The position numbers were made by a program, and so were the translations under genes. Positions 43,935 through 52,416 of a stretch of 64,000 nt of DNA are shown here, one piece after another. The notes beneath the pieces are model-generated. The model saw only the letters and a list, made by a program, of their open reading frames with translations, searched no databases and was not told the DNA's origin. This DNA comes from Moraxella nonliquefaciens (GTDB taxonomy: Bacteria; Pseudomonadota; Gammaproteobacteria; Pseudomonadales; Moraxellaceae): positions 329,116 to 393,115 of the forward strand of contig NZ_LXTW01000012.1 of NCBI RefSeq assembly GCF_001679005.1, in the 5' to 3' direction. Within the stretch, counting starts at the first letter, position 1. Each line of letters opens with the position of its first letter.

Positions 43935-44635
43935 ATGACAAGCTAACAGAGCTGTTAAATAGCCCCTTTTTTCTGCTGTTCATGCTTATCGCCGTTTTTT
44001 ATGGTTGCATGCAAGTTAAAGCTCATTTTAAAAACCAACTCATCAATCCCACACTTATTACGACCATCGTGGTTATTATTCTGCTAAAAGCACTAAATAT
44101 CAGATGGGTAAGTTTTGAGCAGGCAAGTCATCATCTGAGTTTTTGGTTGCAACCTGCTGTTGTGGCACTTGCCATACCACTTTATGTTCAGTGGCAAAAA
44201 ATACGCTCACAGTGGTTTCCTATCATCATCTCACAAATATTAGGTTCACTTACGGGTATTATCTCAGGGGTGTGGTTGGTGCGTCTGATGGGTGGCAGTG
44301 AACAAAGTGCCATTGCCATCGCTCCCAAATCTGTTACCATGCCAATAGCCATTGAGGTTGCTGATAAGTTAAATGGGGTCATGGGCATTACTGCCAGTAC
44401 CGTACTGATTGCAGGCGTGGCGGGGCAGATGATGGGCATGGGTGTATTGCTGTTCATCAAATCCACTCATCCTATGGCATGGGGGCTGTCTATGGGAGCG
44501 GCATCACACGCCTTAGGCACAGTGCGTGTCATGCAGATGGGGTCAAGGTTTGTGGCATATGCCACAGTGGGGTTGATTTTAAATGGGATTTTAACGGCGT
44601 TTTTGGCTCCTGTGATTGTACCATGGTTGCTTTAA
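43931..44635 (+). CDS. LrgB/CidB-family membrane protein
   Basis: The 234-residue product starts at ATG 43931, overlapping the CidA-like stop; longer in-frame readings lie inside that gene. It has about seven hydrophobic helices. The family signatures are ALAIPLYVQWQKIR, SVTMPIAIEVADKLNG and SHALGTVRVMQMG. Together with the upstream holin-like protein it probably controls murein hydrolase activity or small-acid export. Confidence 0.9.
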   Translation: MNDKLTELLNSPFFLLFMLIAVFYGCMQVKAHFKNQLINPTLITTIVVIILLKALNIRWVSFEQASHHLSFWLQPAVVALAIPLYVQWQKIRSQWFPIIISQILGSLTGIISGVWLVRLMGGSEQSAIAIAPKSVTMPIAIEVADKLNGVMGITASTVLIAGVAGQMMGMGVLLFIKSTHPMAWGLSMGAASHALGTVRVMQMGSRFVAYATVGLILNGILTAFLAPVIVPWLL

Positions 44636-44639
44636 CATG

Positions 44640-44666
44640 AAAAAGACCGCCATGGTTTGACGGTCT
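44640..44666 (-). terminator. Terminator of htpX
   Basis: AGACCG and CGGTCT pair with a loop of about eleven bases. On the leftward strand they are followed by a T run, the complement of 44640-44644. Confidence 0.75.
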
Positions 44667-44684
44667 GGGTGTAGGATAATAACA

Positions 44685-45593
44685 TCATCTGGCAGGCAGT
44701 TTTTGTAGTGCTGCGATGCGGTCATCTAATGTTGGGTGCGTGCGGAACAAATTGGCAATACTAAATCCTTGGGATTGACCGCTAGAAATGGCAAAGGCTT
44801 TCATGCTCTCTGGCATTTGGTCGGGGCGAGACTCAGCAGGACGTAGGGCATTTAATGCACTGATCATCTTATCACGACTGGCAAGTTTTGCTCCCATCTC
44901 ATCAGCACGGTATTCACGCAAACGAGAGAACCACATGACGATGGCACTTGCCAAAAAGCCAAGTAAGACATCCATGACAAGGCTAGTTACAAAGTAACCA
45001 ATGCCGGGCGTGTCGCTTTCGTTTTTGAAGACCACTTGATCAACAAATGAGCCGATAATACGAGCAAAGAACATGACAAAGGCGTTTACCACACCCTGAA
45101 TCAAGGCAAGTGTTACCATGTCGCCATTGGCAACGTGTCCGATTTCGTGAGCCAGTACCGCTTCAACCTCATCGGCGGTCATGGTGTGTAGCAGTCCTGA
45201 TGAGACAGCGACCAAGGCAGAGTTTTTGTTCCAACCTGTGGCAAAAGCGTTGGGTTGGGCGTTGTCAAAAATACCCACCTCAGGCATGCCAATACCAACG
45301 GCTTTGGCTTGTTTGGCGATGGTATCAACAAGCCATTGTTCGGTGGCGTTAGCAGGGCGCTCAATAATGACTGTGCCTGTGGATTTTTTTGCCATCCACT
45401 TTGATAAAAACAAAGAAACGACCGAGCCTATCATGCCATAGCACAGACACATGACGGCAAGCGAGCCATATTGTAAACCACCCGCTCCATGTACACTGCC
45501 CAATCCAAAGACTCTGCTTAGGATGAAAAAGGCAATGCCTGCCACAACCATGACGGCAATGTTGGTGAGTAAAAATAAACCAATGCGTAACAC
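44685..45593 (-). CDS. htpX: Membrane zinc metalloprotease HtpX
   Basis: HtpX is a quality-control protease of the inner membrane. The 302 residues have two N-terminal membrane helices, the zinc motif HEIGH (149-153) in VEAVLAHEIGHVANGDM, two further hydrophobic segments, and the third ligand region REYRADEMGAKL. The C-terminus HPTLDDRIAAL is typical. The start is a GTG at 45593 preceded at about ten bases by AAGGA; no ATG gives the full first helix. Confidence 0.95.
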   Translation of the reverse strand: MLRIGLFLLTNIAVMVVAGIAFFILSRVFGLGSVHGAGGLQYGSLAVMCLCYGMIGSVVSLFLSKWMAKKSTGTVIIERPANATEQWLVDTIAKQAKAVGIGMPEVGIFDNAQPNAFATGWNKNSALVAVSSGLLHTMTADEVEAVLAHEIGHVANGDMVTLALIQGVVNAFVMFFARIIGSFVDQVVFKNESDTPGIGYFVTSLVMDVLLGFLASAIVMWFSRLREYRADEMGAKLASRDKMISALNALRPAESRPDQMPESMKAFAISSGQSQGFSIANLFRTHPTLDDRIAALQKLPAR

Positions 45594-45776
45594 GGTAAAT
45601 TTTCCTTAAAATAAAAGTTGCAAAATAAAAATGCCCAATGGCATTGTTGTAGGGTAGCTTGCCTTAAAAAGGCTAAGCACATACTCATTATGGGGACGAT
45701 GTTAAAAATTTAAATGGCATTGTGTTATTGATTGATGATTTATAAAAATGAGCAATTTTTATGACAAAATCAGAGA

Positions 45777-46622
45777 TTATCTGTGAATATAAACACGCCC
45801 CGAATCATTGCCCACATTGGGGTTTTGGGGTGTGGCATAGCTGACAGGGGTATAGGTAATGCTTACGTTTTGGACGCCTGATGAGCTGGGTACTTGTAAG
45901 GTTGTTGGGGTAGGTGGGTTAAAACTTTGGTTCATGGCCAGGTGCGTACCATCTCTGATGATGCCTGTATCATGGCGATAGAGACTGGCATAACGTTTGT
46001 TTACCGAACTGACGTAATGTTGTGTTTCACGAAATGGGGGAATGCCACGATGTTTTCGGACATTACCCAGTCCTGCGTTATAGGCAGCAATAACGTGGTC
46101 ACGATTGGCAAATTGACGTTGTAGCCATGCGATGTATTTTACTCCGCCCTCGATGTTTTGAGCGGGGTCCCAAGCATTACCTACCCCCATATCTCTGGCA
46201 GTGCCTGGCATGAGCTGCATAAGTCCCATTGCCCCGACAGGTGAGCGAGCATTTGGATTAAAGGCAGATTCGGTATGAATGATGGCTTTGATGAGTGCAG
46301 GGTCTACGCCATGACGAATAGCGGCGGCACGAATTAAGTGGTCATAGCTGTTACGGTTGGCACTGCGACTGGGCGTGGCAGCGGTTGTTGGATTGTAAGT
46401 GCTGGGGATGTTGCCATTAGAGTGTAGTTTGGTGTCAGGATAATAAGTAACACTGACCTGGGTGAATTTTTTGGCACCATTGGCATTTTGTTGGATATTG
46501 GTTAGGAATTTTTGTCCATTATTGCCATCTTCGTAGACATAGATGGTATTGGCTGTGGCATGCGTGGCAACAGCACAGATTAAGGTGATGAGTAGTAAAC
46601 GGCTTAAAAAAGTGTTGGTCAT
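45777..46622 (-). CDS. Lytic transglycosylase (SLT family)
   Basis: This is a periplasmic muramidase-like enzyme that cleaves peptidoglycan with formation of anhydromuramic acid. The 281 residues start with a signal peptide (cleavage near THATA). About 65 residues resembling a DUF4124-type domain follow (IYVYEDGNNGQKFLTN). The SLT domain begins near 93, with catalytic Glu118 in HTESAFNPNARS, then GAMGLMQLMPGTARDMGV and AYNAGLGNVRKH. The serine/threonine-rich linker and the tail after residue 220 look disordered. Confidence 0.92.
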   Translation of the reverse strand: MTNTFLSRLLLITLICAVATHATANTIYVYEDGNNGQKFLTNIQQNANGAKKFTQVSVTYYPDTKLHSNGNIPSTYNPTTAATPSRSANRNSYDHLIRAAAIRHGVDPALIKAIIHTESAFNPNARSPVGAMGLMQLMPGTARDMGVGNAWDPAQNIEGGVKYIAWLQRQFANRDHVIAAYNAGLGNVRKHRGIPPFRETQHYVSSVNKRYASLYRHDTGIIRDGTHLAMNQSFNPPTPTTLQVPSSSGVQNVSITYTPVSYATPQNPNVGNDSGRVYIHR

Positions 46623-46743
46623 GATTGTTTTGGTTGGTGATGCTGGTAGGTGTATTAAGACATGCCTGCCTTTTTATATTTAAAACTGTCTGTATAATGG
46701 TGTATTTGATAAATGATGACAACATTGATGCATTAACATACCC

Positions 46744-46797
46744 ATGCTGTTTTTAAAGCAGTATGGTTTTAAAAACATATTATTTTAAAAACAGCAT
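46744..46797. repeat. Large AT-rich palindrome (cruciform-type)
   Basis: ATGCTGTTTTTAAA (46744-46757) and TTTAAAAACAGCAT (46784-46797) are perfect 14-bp inverted repeats. The 26-base centre is itself nearly palindromic (ATGGTTTTAAAAACAT). It lies between the nitroreductase gene and the transglycosylase gene. No T run follows, so it is not a standard terminator. Confidence 0.75.
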
Positions 46798-46887
46798 CAT
46801 TTAAAATACAAGTTAAGATGTATTATTAAGGGCGAGCATGTGCCAATGATAACACAAAATCATTACATAAAAATTTACTTGATACGC

Positions 46888-47490
46888 CTAACCAAAGACT
46901 TTTAGACGTTCTGCCACAGGGGCGAAGGTTTTTTTGTCGGCAGGGGCAGTAATACCACCAAAGACCATTTGAGCGACCAGTTGCCAATTGTTGGGTATGC
47001 CCCATTGATTTGCCACAAAATCATCAATGAGTGGATTGTAGTGTTGTAAGTTGGCACCGACATTGGCAGAGGCTAAGGTTGTCCAGATGGCGTACTGCAT
47101 CATGGCGTTGGCATGTTCTGCCCAAATGGGGAATTTATCAGCATAATCAGAAAACCGCTCTTGTAAGTCTTTGACCACGTCTGTGTCTTCAAAAAACAAA
47201 ACCGTGCCTGCTCCTGCTTTAAAGCCATCTAATTTTGTTTGGGTGGCGGCAAAATCATCGGCAGGTACGATGTTGCGTAAAATATCAGCAGTACCATGCC
47301 AAAGTTTTTCATGTTCATCCCCATGTAGCACCACAAGGCGAGTGGATTGTGAGTTAAATGATGATGGTGTGTGCAATAGAGCATGTTCAACGATTTGATT
47401 GATTTGCGTGTTGGTTAAGGGGCTATTTTTGTCCAAAGCATAAATAGAACGACGCATTTGAGCAGTGTTTTGTAAGGTTTGGGTGGTCAT
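46888..47490 (-). CDS. Nitroreductase-family FMN oxidoreductase
   Basis: The 200-residue product belongs to the nitroreductase superfamily, in the short Frm2/HBN1-like branch. The N-terminal FMN-phosphate contact is MRRSIYAL, followed by TPSSFNSQSTRLVVL. The second half has AMMQYAIWTTLASANVGANLQHYN and a C-terminal MVFGGITAPADKKTF. These are soluble FMN-dependent NAD(P)H enzymes, often stress-linked; the substrate is unknown. Start ATG 47490 has AAGG upstream. An IS605-type element ends only about 35 bases before the start. Confidence 0.88.
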   Translation of the reverse strand: MTTQTLQNTAQMRRSIYALDKNSPLTNTQINQIVEHALLHTPSSFNSQSTRLVVLHGDEHEKLWHGTADILRNIVPADDFAATQTKLDGFKAGAGTVLFFEDTDVVKDLQERFSDYADKFPIWAEHANAMMQYAIWTTLASANVGANLQHYNPLIDDFVANQWGIPNNWQLVAQMVFGGITAPADKKTFAPVAERLKVFG

Positions 47491-47525
47491 GATGATGCCT
47501 TATGAATGATGTGAATGATACGATA

Positions 47526-47880
47526 TTGACTTCCTCCCCGCACTTAGGGCGGGGATTCCTTCTGCAAGACGGTCAAGCCCGACCGCAAGCCTAAGATAGT
47601 GACAACCGCCCATACGACACACCGTACATCTTAGGTTCTTATTTTAAGCTAATCCTACTGTTAGGATTGTCATAGACACAAATTAGCTTAAGTGTGTGTT
47701 TAAAAACGTCTTACCAGTTAAGTTACTGCGTACTCGCAAGTTAGTCTTAACTTAACTGTGGAATGTAAGACATTGAATATAGTGAGATGAGTATAGCAAA
47801 ACTTATCGCATTTAACAATTGCCTTATATCCACCGCCCAAAGTCGCAGGTTTACGGCAACGGAGGATAAAATTGGGATTT
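47526..47880 (-). mobile_element. IS200/IS605-type remnant with omega-RNA-like structured region, no transposase
   Basis: Read leftward, the element ends GGAATCCCCGCCCTAAG, TGCGGGGAGGAAGTCAA, the hairpin end typical of IS605-group elements downstream of tnpB. Behind it are perfect stems in order: CCTAAGAT/ATCTTAGG (47590-47597, 47628-47635), TAAGCTAAT/ATTAGCTTA (47645-47653, 47682-47690), and CAGTTAAGTTA/TAACTTAACTG (47715-47725, 47748-47758) enclosed by GTCTTAC/GTAAGAC. GGTC/GACC (47571-47584) forms a further stem. No TnpA or TnpB frame is present; a 61-codon open frame has no transposase features. The outer limit near 47880 is estimated. Confidence 0.65.
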
Positions 47881-48058
47881 ATTATAGATGAAAATGACAA
47901 CAAAACAATGGCTGTTTTGTTAATCTGTTGATAAAAATGGTCATCTGCTGTCAGTTGTCTGTAACATTTGGGCGGTTTTGTGTGCTTTTTTCACTTGCCA
48001 AATGCTTGATATTAACGTTATGATATGACACTTTTTTAAAATTTTAAAAATCATCATC

Positions 48059-50422
48059 ATGCTAAATCATAAAAAATTTGCCAACCACTCGTCAAAATCA
48101 GAACAGGGTCTGATGTTTATTGGGTTTTTGTTACTGATTGCCATCATCGCAGGGTTGGTATTTTTGGCGATGCATGCCTATTGGCTAAACAGCGAAATTG
48201 TCAGCAAATTTGAAAATCGTCGTTGGGACATTCCTGCAACGGTCTATTCTCGTCCGCTTAATTTAAAACAGGGCGTGGCAGTATCTGATGCTAATTTTAA
48301 GGCGTGGCTTGACATGCTAAGATACAGTCAAGGCGACATCACTCAAACAGGGCGTTATAACAAATCGGGCAGTACTTATACAGTGCATACACGAGGATTT
48401 GATTATGGCGATGGTCAGACAGACCCAGCTCAGGTGCTAAAAATCACATTTAACGCTGGCAAGATTGCCAAAATCCAAAGCACCAACCCCGCCGCAGGTG
48501 CAGAGGTGCGTTTAGAGCCGATTAACATTGGCGGCATTTATCCTGAAAATAACGAAGACCGCATTTTGCTGGACAAAGACACCACACCCCAGATGTTGGT
48601 GGATGCACTCATTGCAACCGAAGATCGTGGTTTTTATGAACATTATGGCATTTCAGTGCGTGGAACGGGACGAGCTTTTCTTGCCAATATCATGGGCGGT
48701 GAACGTCAAGGCGGTTCTACCATCACCCAACAGCTTGTCAAAAATTTCTATCTTAATTCAGAACCCACTCTAAAACGCAAGGCAAATGAGGCCTTGATGG
48801 CATTGTTGTTGGAACGTCATTATAGCAAGGATGCCATTTTGCTCGCTTATATTAATGAGATTAATTTGGGACAAAATGGCAATCGTTCGGTCAATGGTTT
48901 TGGCATTGCCTCGCATTTTTATTTTGACAAACCCATCTCTGAGCTAAGTCTTGACCAGTATGCTTTGCTGGTTGGGATTGCCAAGGGGTCAAGTTATTAT
49001 AATCCCAAAAAAAACCCCAATCGGGCAACAGAACGCCGTAATATTGTGCTACATAACATGCTTATCATGGGTAAAATCAGCCAAGATGAATATGATAAGG
49101 CCATCAAGCAACCACTCGGCGTGGTCAAAACCCCAACCATCGCCAAACCCAGATTTCCTGACTTTTTTGATGTGGTCAGCCGTGAGCTAAGAGAGTATTA
49201 TAAAGACAGTGATTTGCGTGGTGCAGGTCTAAAAATCATCTCCACACTAGACCCAATTGCCCAAATGTCAGCAGACAAAGCCATCAGTGAGCATCTAAAT
49301 AAAAAAATAAATAAAAATAAAAACTTACAAGGGGCATTGGTCAGTGCTGACCCTGCTACGGGCGAGCTCGTTGCCATTGTTGGTAGTGCCAGTGATTTTA
49401 CAGGATTTAACCGTGCAATTGACTCAAAACGGCAGGTTGGTTCACTGTTAAAGCCCATCATCTACATGACCGCCATCCAGTCGGGCAAATACCACTGGGC
49501 AACCCCCATCAAAGATGAACCCATTGCCCATCATGTAGGCGGAAAATCGTGGACGCCCAAAAACTATGTTGGCATAAGCCATGGTGATGTTCCTATGCTT
49601 AGTGCCTTAGCCAACTCTTATAACCAAGCGGCGGTCAATGTTGGTATGGATTTTGGGGTGGATGTGTTTGTCAAACAGTTACGTCAGTTGGGTGTTCAAG
49701 GTGACATTCCCAACTATCCATCCGTCATGCTCGGAGCGGTTGATTTATCGCCCATGGACATGCTTGGGGTGTATCAAGTCTTTGCCAATGACGGTAATCA
49801 TACCCCCATCCACAGCATTCGTCAGGTCATCAGTGAGACTGGCAAAGTGATTCAGCGTATTGATGATAACATTAAATCAAGTGCACGCATCCCCCCTGAG
49901 GTCATGACAGTTACAAACTTCGGTCTACAACAAGTGGTCAAAAAGGGTACTGCCAAAGGCATGGGCAGTATTGGCAACACCTATCAACTCGCTGGTAAGA
50001 CAGGCACAACCAATGACACTCGTGATGCATGGTTTGCAGGATTTAGTGGTAATTATGTCTCGGTGGTGTGGGTTGGGCGTGATGACAATAAGCCCATTGG
50101 ACTGACAGGGGGGTCAGGGGCATTGCCCATTTGGTCAGATTATATGAAACGGCTTAATCTGACCCCTGTTCAGCTAAATCAAAGCAGTGATATAACGTGG
50201 CTATGGCTTGATGGTGAGACAGGCTTGCTTATGGATGAGACATGCGAGCGTGCCATGTATGTCCCTGTGTTAAGCAAGTACGCCCCAAAAGAAAGCTCAT
50301 CGTGTCTGGATGAGCAGTTTTTGGATGAATACACTGATGAAACCATCGGTGTGGATGGTAATGAGATGATTGATGAAGGTGAGGTAATTTTTGGTAATGT
50401 AGATGCAACGGAGGGTTTTTAG
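48059..50422 (+). CDS. mrcB: Bifunctional penicillin-binding protein 1B-type
   Basis: This class A PBP polymerises and cross-links peptidoglycan in the periplasm. The 787 residues have a short cytoplasmic start, one membrane helix (about 18-42), and a UB2H-like region. The GT51 transglycosylase follows (ATEDRGFYEHYG with catalytic Glu near 188; QGGSTITQQLVKNF). The transpeptidase has SxxK in VGSLLKPI (Ser about 462), SxN in ANSYNQAAV, and KTGT in LAGKTGTTND (about 646). The ending is acidic (GNEMIDEGEVIF). The domain order and the YSRPL motif fit PBP1b rather than PBP1a. The ribosome binding site is weak. Confidence 0.92.
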   Translation: MLNHKKFANHSSKSEQGLMFIGFLLLIAIIAGLVFLAMHAYWLNSEIVSKFENRRWDIPATVYSRPLNLKQGVAVSDANFKAWLDMLRYSQGDITQTGRYNKSGSTYTVHTRGFDYGDGQTDPAQVLKITFNAGKIAKIQSTNPAAGAEVRLEPINIGGIYPENNEDRILLDKDTTPQMLVDALIATEDRGFYEHYGISVRGTGRAFLANIMGGERQGGSTITQQLVKNFYLNSEPTLKRKANEALMALLLERHYSKDAILLAYINEINLGQNGNRSVNGFGIASHFYFDKPISELSLDQYALLVGIAKGSSYYNPKKNPNRATERRNIVLHNMLIMGKISQDEYDKAIKQPLGVVKTPTIAKPRFPDFFDVVSRELREYYKDSDLRGAGLKIISTLDPIAQMSADKAISEHLNKKINKNKNLQGALVSADPATGELVAIVGSASDFTGFNRAIDSKRQVGSLLKPIIYMTAIQSGKYHWATPIKDEPIAHHVGGKSWTPKNYVGISHGDVPMLSALANSYNQAAVNVGMDFGVDVFVKQLRQLGVQGDIPNYPSVMLGAVDLSPMDMLGVYQVFANDGNHTPIHSIRQVISETGKVIQRIDDNIKSSARIPPEVMTVTNFGLQQVVKKGTAKGMGSIGNTYQLAGKTGTTNDTRDAWFAGFSGNYVSVVWVGRDDNKPIGLTGGSGALPIWSDYMKRLNLTPVQLNQSSDITWLWLDGETGLLMDETCERAMYVPVLSKYAPKESSSCLDEQFLDEYTDETIGVDGNEMIDEGEVIFGNVDATEGF

Positions 50423-50700
50423 TATTAATACAGCCCATTGGGTTTATCGCATTTTAATCACAACATTTTGATACATTTTCCCAAAACTTATGAAATGTGT
50501 TAAAATTGTCATGTAGTCATGTCACTGTCGTATTTGACTTTTATCATGCAAACATCATACAACGATTTTTGGATAAACCTGTGGGGATATCTTAGATAAA
50601 GTTGTCATGGCACTACCCAATTTAGCATTTTAATGGGTGGGGCTTTTTATTGTGATTTTAATAATCATCATTTTAACTGAATCAACCCTTGGCGGATTTT

Positions 50701-52290
50701 ATGGTAAATTCAGCAAAGCAGTCCACGCCCATGGTGGCGAATGTCTTTTTTGCCTTATTAATGTTAGCTATTAGCGTCTATTTTGTGATGTGGGGGCTTA
50801 ACTACACCAATCATCAGCAGGTCATGCTGTTCTTAGTGGCAACTTTTTTTGGGATTTTTATGGCGTTCAATATCGGCGGTAACGATGTTGCTAACTCCTT
50901 TGGTACCTCTGTTGGGGCAGGGACACTTACCGTTACTCAGGCTTTGGCGGTTGCAGCAATTTTTGAGGTATCAGGGGCGGTTTTGGCAGGGGCTGCCGTA
51001 ACCGATACCATCAGAAGTGGCATTGTGGATATATCCAATCTAGGGGTATCGCCCAACCAATTCATTTATCTTATGCTCTCAGCACTCATTGCAGCAGCGT
51101 TTTGGCTCTTATTTGCAACCAAACGAGGCTTGCCTGTCTCAACCACACATGCCATCATTGGGGGTATTGTGGGGTCAAGCATTGTGCTTGGTGTGAATTT
51201 GGGTGGATCTGAGCTTGCTTTATCTACTGTTAAATGGTCAAAAATTGGTGAAATTGCCATCTCGTGGGTGCTCTCACCTGTGCTGGGTGGGGCATTATCT
51301 TACCTAATTTATGGGTTGGTCAAAAAGAATATTTTGACGTATAACGATCACATGGAGATAAAAGTCAAGGAGCTAAAAGTAGAAAAAAAAGCCCTAAAAG
51401 CTCGCCAAAAAGAATATTTTGAAAATCTGCCAAAGGAGGATAAACTAAACTACACCACAGCACTGCTGCGTGATCAGGAGGTTTATAAAGAGGCAGACAG
51501 TGCCGATGAGTTAGAAACAGGTTATTATAAAGAACTGTACGCCATAGAACATAAGCGTGAGAACCTAGATACCTTAAAAGCACTCAAAACATGGGTGCCA
51601 CTCATCGCCGCCTTAGGTGCGGTGGTCATGACAGCGATGGTGGTCTTTAAGGGGTTAAAAAATACAGGGCTGGATTTATCCACATTGCACTCTGCTCTTG
51701 TGATGGGTATGATTGGGGCGATGGTATGGCTTACCGCCTTTATTTATACCAAGACCATTCGTGGCAAACACAAAGAAGATTTGGGCAAAGCGACCTTTAT
51801 TATGTTTAGCTGGATGCAGGTTTTTACCGCTTGTGCTTTTGCATTCTCGCACGGTTCAAATGACATTGCTAATGCTGTTGGTCCTTTTGTGGCGATTATG
51901 GATGTCATCCGTGAAAATGCCATTGCCGCCAAAGCATCCGTACCTGCTCCTGTGCTTGTCTCTTTTGGTGTATCGCTTATTGCAGGCTTATGGTTTATTG
52001 GTAAGGAGGTCATCCAAACCGTTGGTACAAATTTGACCAAAATGCACCCAGCATCAGGCTTTTCGGCAGAACTTGCAGCGGCAGCGGTAGTGATGGGGGC
52101 ATCAAGTATTGGCATTCCTGTATCTAGCACGCATATTCTTGTGGGGGCGGTGCTAGGTATTGGTTTGGTGAATAAAAATACCAACTGGAAACTTATGAAA
52201 CCCATTGGACTTGCATGGGTCATCACACTTCCTGCGGCAGGGGCAATCAGTGCATTGGCATTTGTGGCATTGTCTTTGATATTTGGCTAA
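50701..52290 (+). CDS. Inorganic phosphate transporter (PiT family)
   Basis: This is a membrane importer of phosphate or metal-phosphate. ATG 50701 follows GGCGGA, so the upstream TTG 50689 is not needed. The 529 residues contain about ten to twelve helices in two halves, each with the PiT signature: FNIGGNDVANSFGTSVGAG near residue 60 and SHGSNDIANAVGPFVAI in the second half. SSTHILVGAVLGIG and STTHAIIGGIVGSS are also typical. Between the halves is a charged cytoplasmic loop of about 100 residues (KELKVEKKALKARQKE...), as in PitA-type proteins. No PhoU-like gene is adjacent. Confidence 0.92.
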   Translation: MVNSAKQSTPMVANVFFALLMLAISVYFVMWGLNYTNHQQVMLFLVATFFGIFMAFNIGGNDVANSFGTSVGAGTLTVTQALAVAAIFEVSGAVLAGAAVTDTIRSGIVDISNLGVSPNQFIYLMLSALIAAAFWLLFATKRGLPVSTTHAIIGGIVGSSIVLGVNLGGSELALSTVKWSKIGEIAISWVLSPVLGGALSYLIYGLVKKNILTYNDHMEIKVKELKVEKKALKARQKEYFENLPKEDKLNYTTALLRDQEVYKEADSADELETGYYKELYAIEHKRENLDTLKALKTWVPLIAALGAVVMTAMVVFKGLKNTGLDLSTLHSALVMGMIGAMVWLTAFIYTKTIRGKHKEDLGKATFIMFSWMQVFTACAFAFSHGSNDIANAVGPFVAIMDVIRENAIAAKASVPAPVLVSFGVSLIAGLWFIGKEVIQTVGTNLTKMHPASGFSAELAAAAVVMGASSIGIPVSSTHILVGAVLGIGLVNKNTNWKLMKPIGLAWVITLPAAGAISALAFVALSLIFG

Positions 52291-52328
52291 GTAATTTTAC
52301 AAAAACAATTTTCAATAAAATTAAACTT

Positions 52329-52346
52329 TGTCGTACACGTACGACA
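52329..52346. repeat. 18-bp perfect inverted repeat downstream of the phosphate transporter
   Basis: TGTCGTAC-AC-GTACGACA is an 8-2-8 perfect palindrome, GC-richer than its surroundings. It lies between the transporter stop and the shared terminator. It could be a protein-binding site or a small RNA stem. No T run follows. Confidence 0.6.
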
Positions 52347-52373
52347 CAGACGCTACATAAATTATTTGACCAT

Positions 52374-52405
52374 AAAAAAGGCGTACCCAACGATACGCCT
52401 TTTTT
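52374..52405. terminator. Bidirectional terminator between the phosphate transporter gene and gltS
   Basis: The perfect 12-bp arms AAAAAAGGCGTA and TACGCCTTTTTT flank an eight-base loop and serve both converging genes. Confidence 0.9.
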
Positions 52406-52416
52406 ATTTATACAGA

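Noticed and set aside
47718..47903. 61-codon leftward frame inside the IS605-type remnant
   Set aside because: It crosses strong RNA stems and lacks transposase motifs; a structured non-coding region explains it better.
50500..50660. Possible terminator or riboswitch between the PBP gene and the phosphate transporter gene
   Set aside because: The ACCCA/TGGGT stem is only five pairs with a long loop; nothing supports a structured element.
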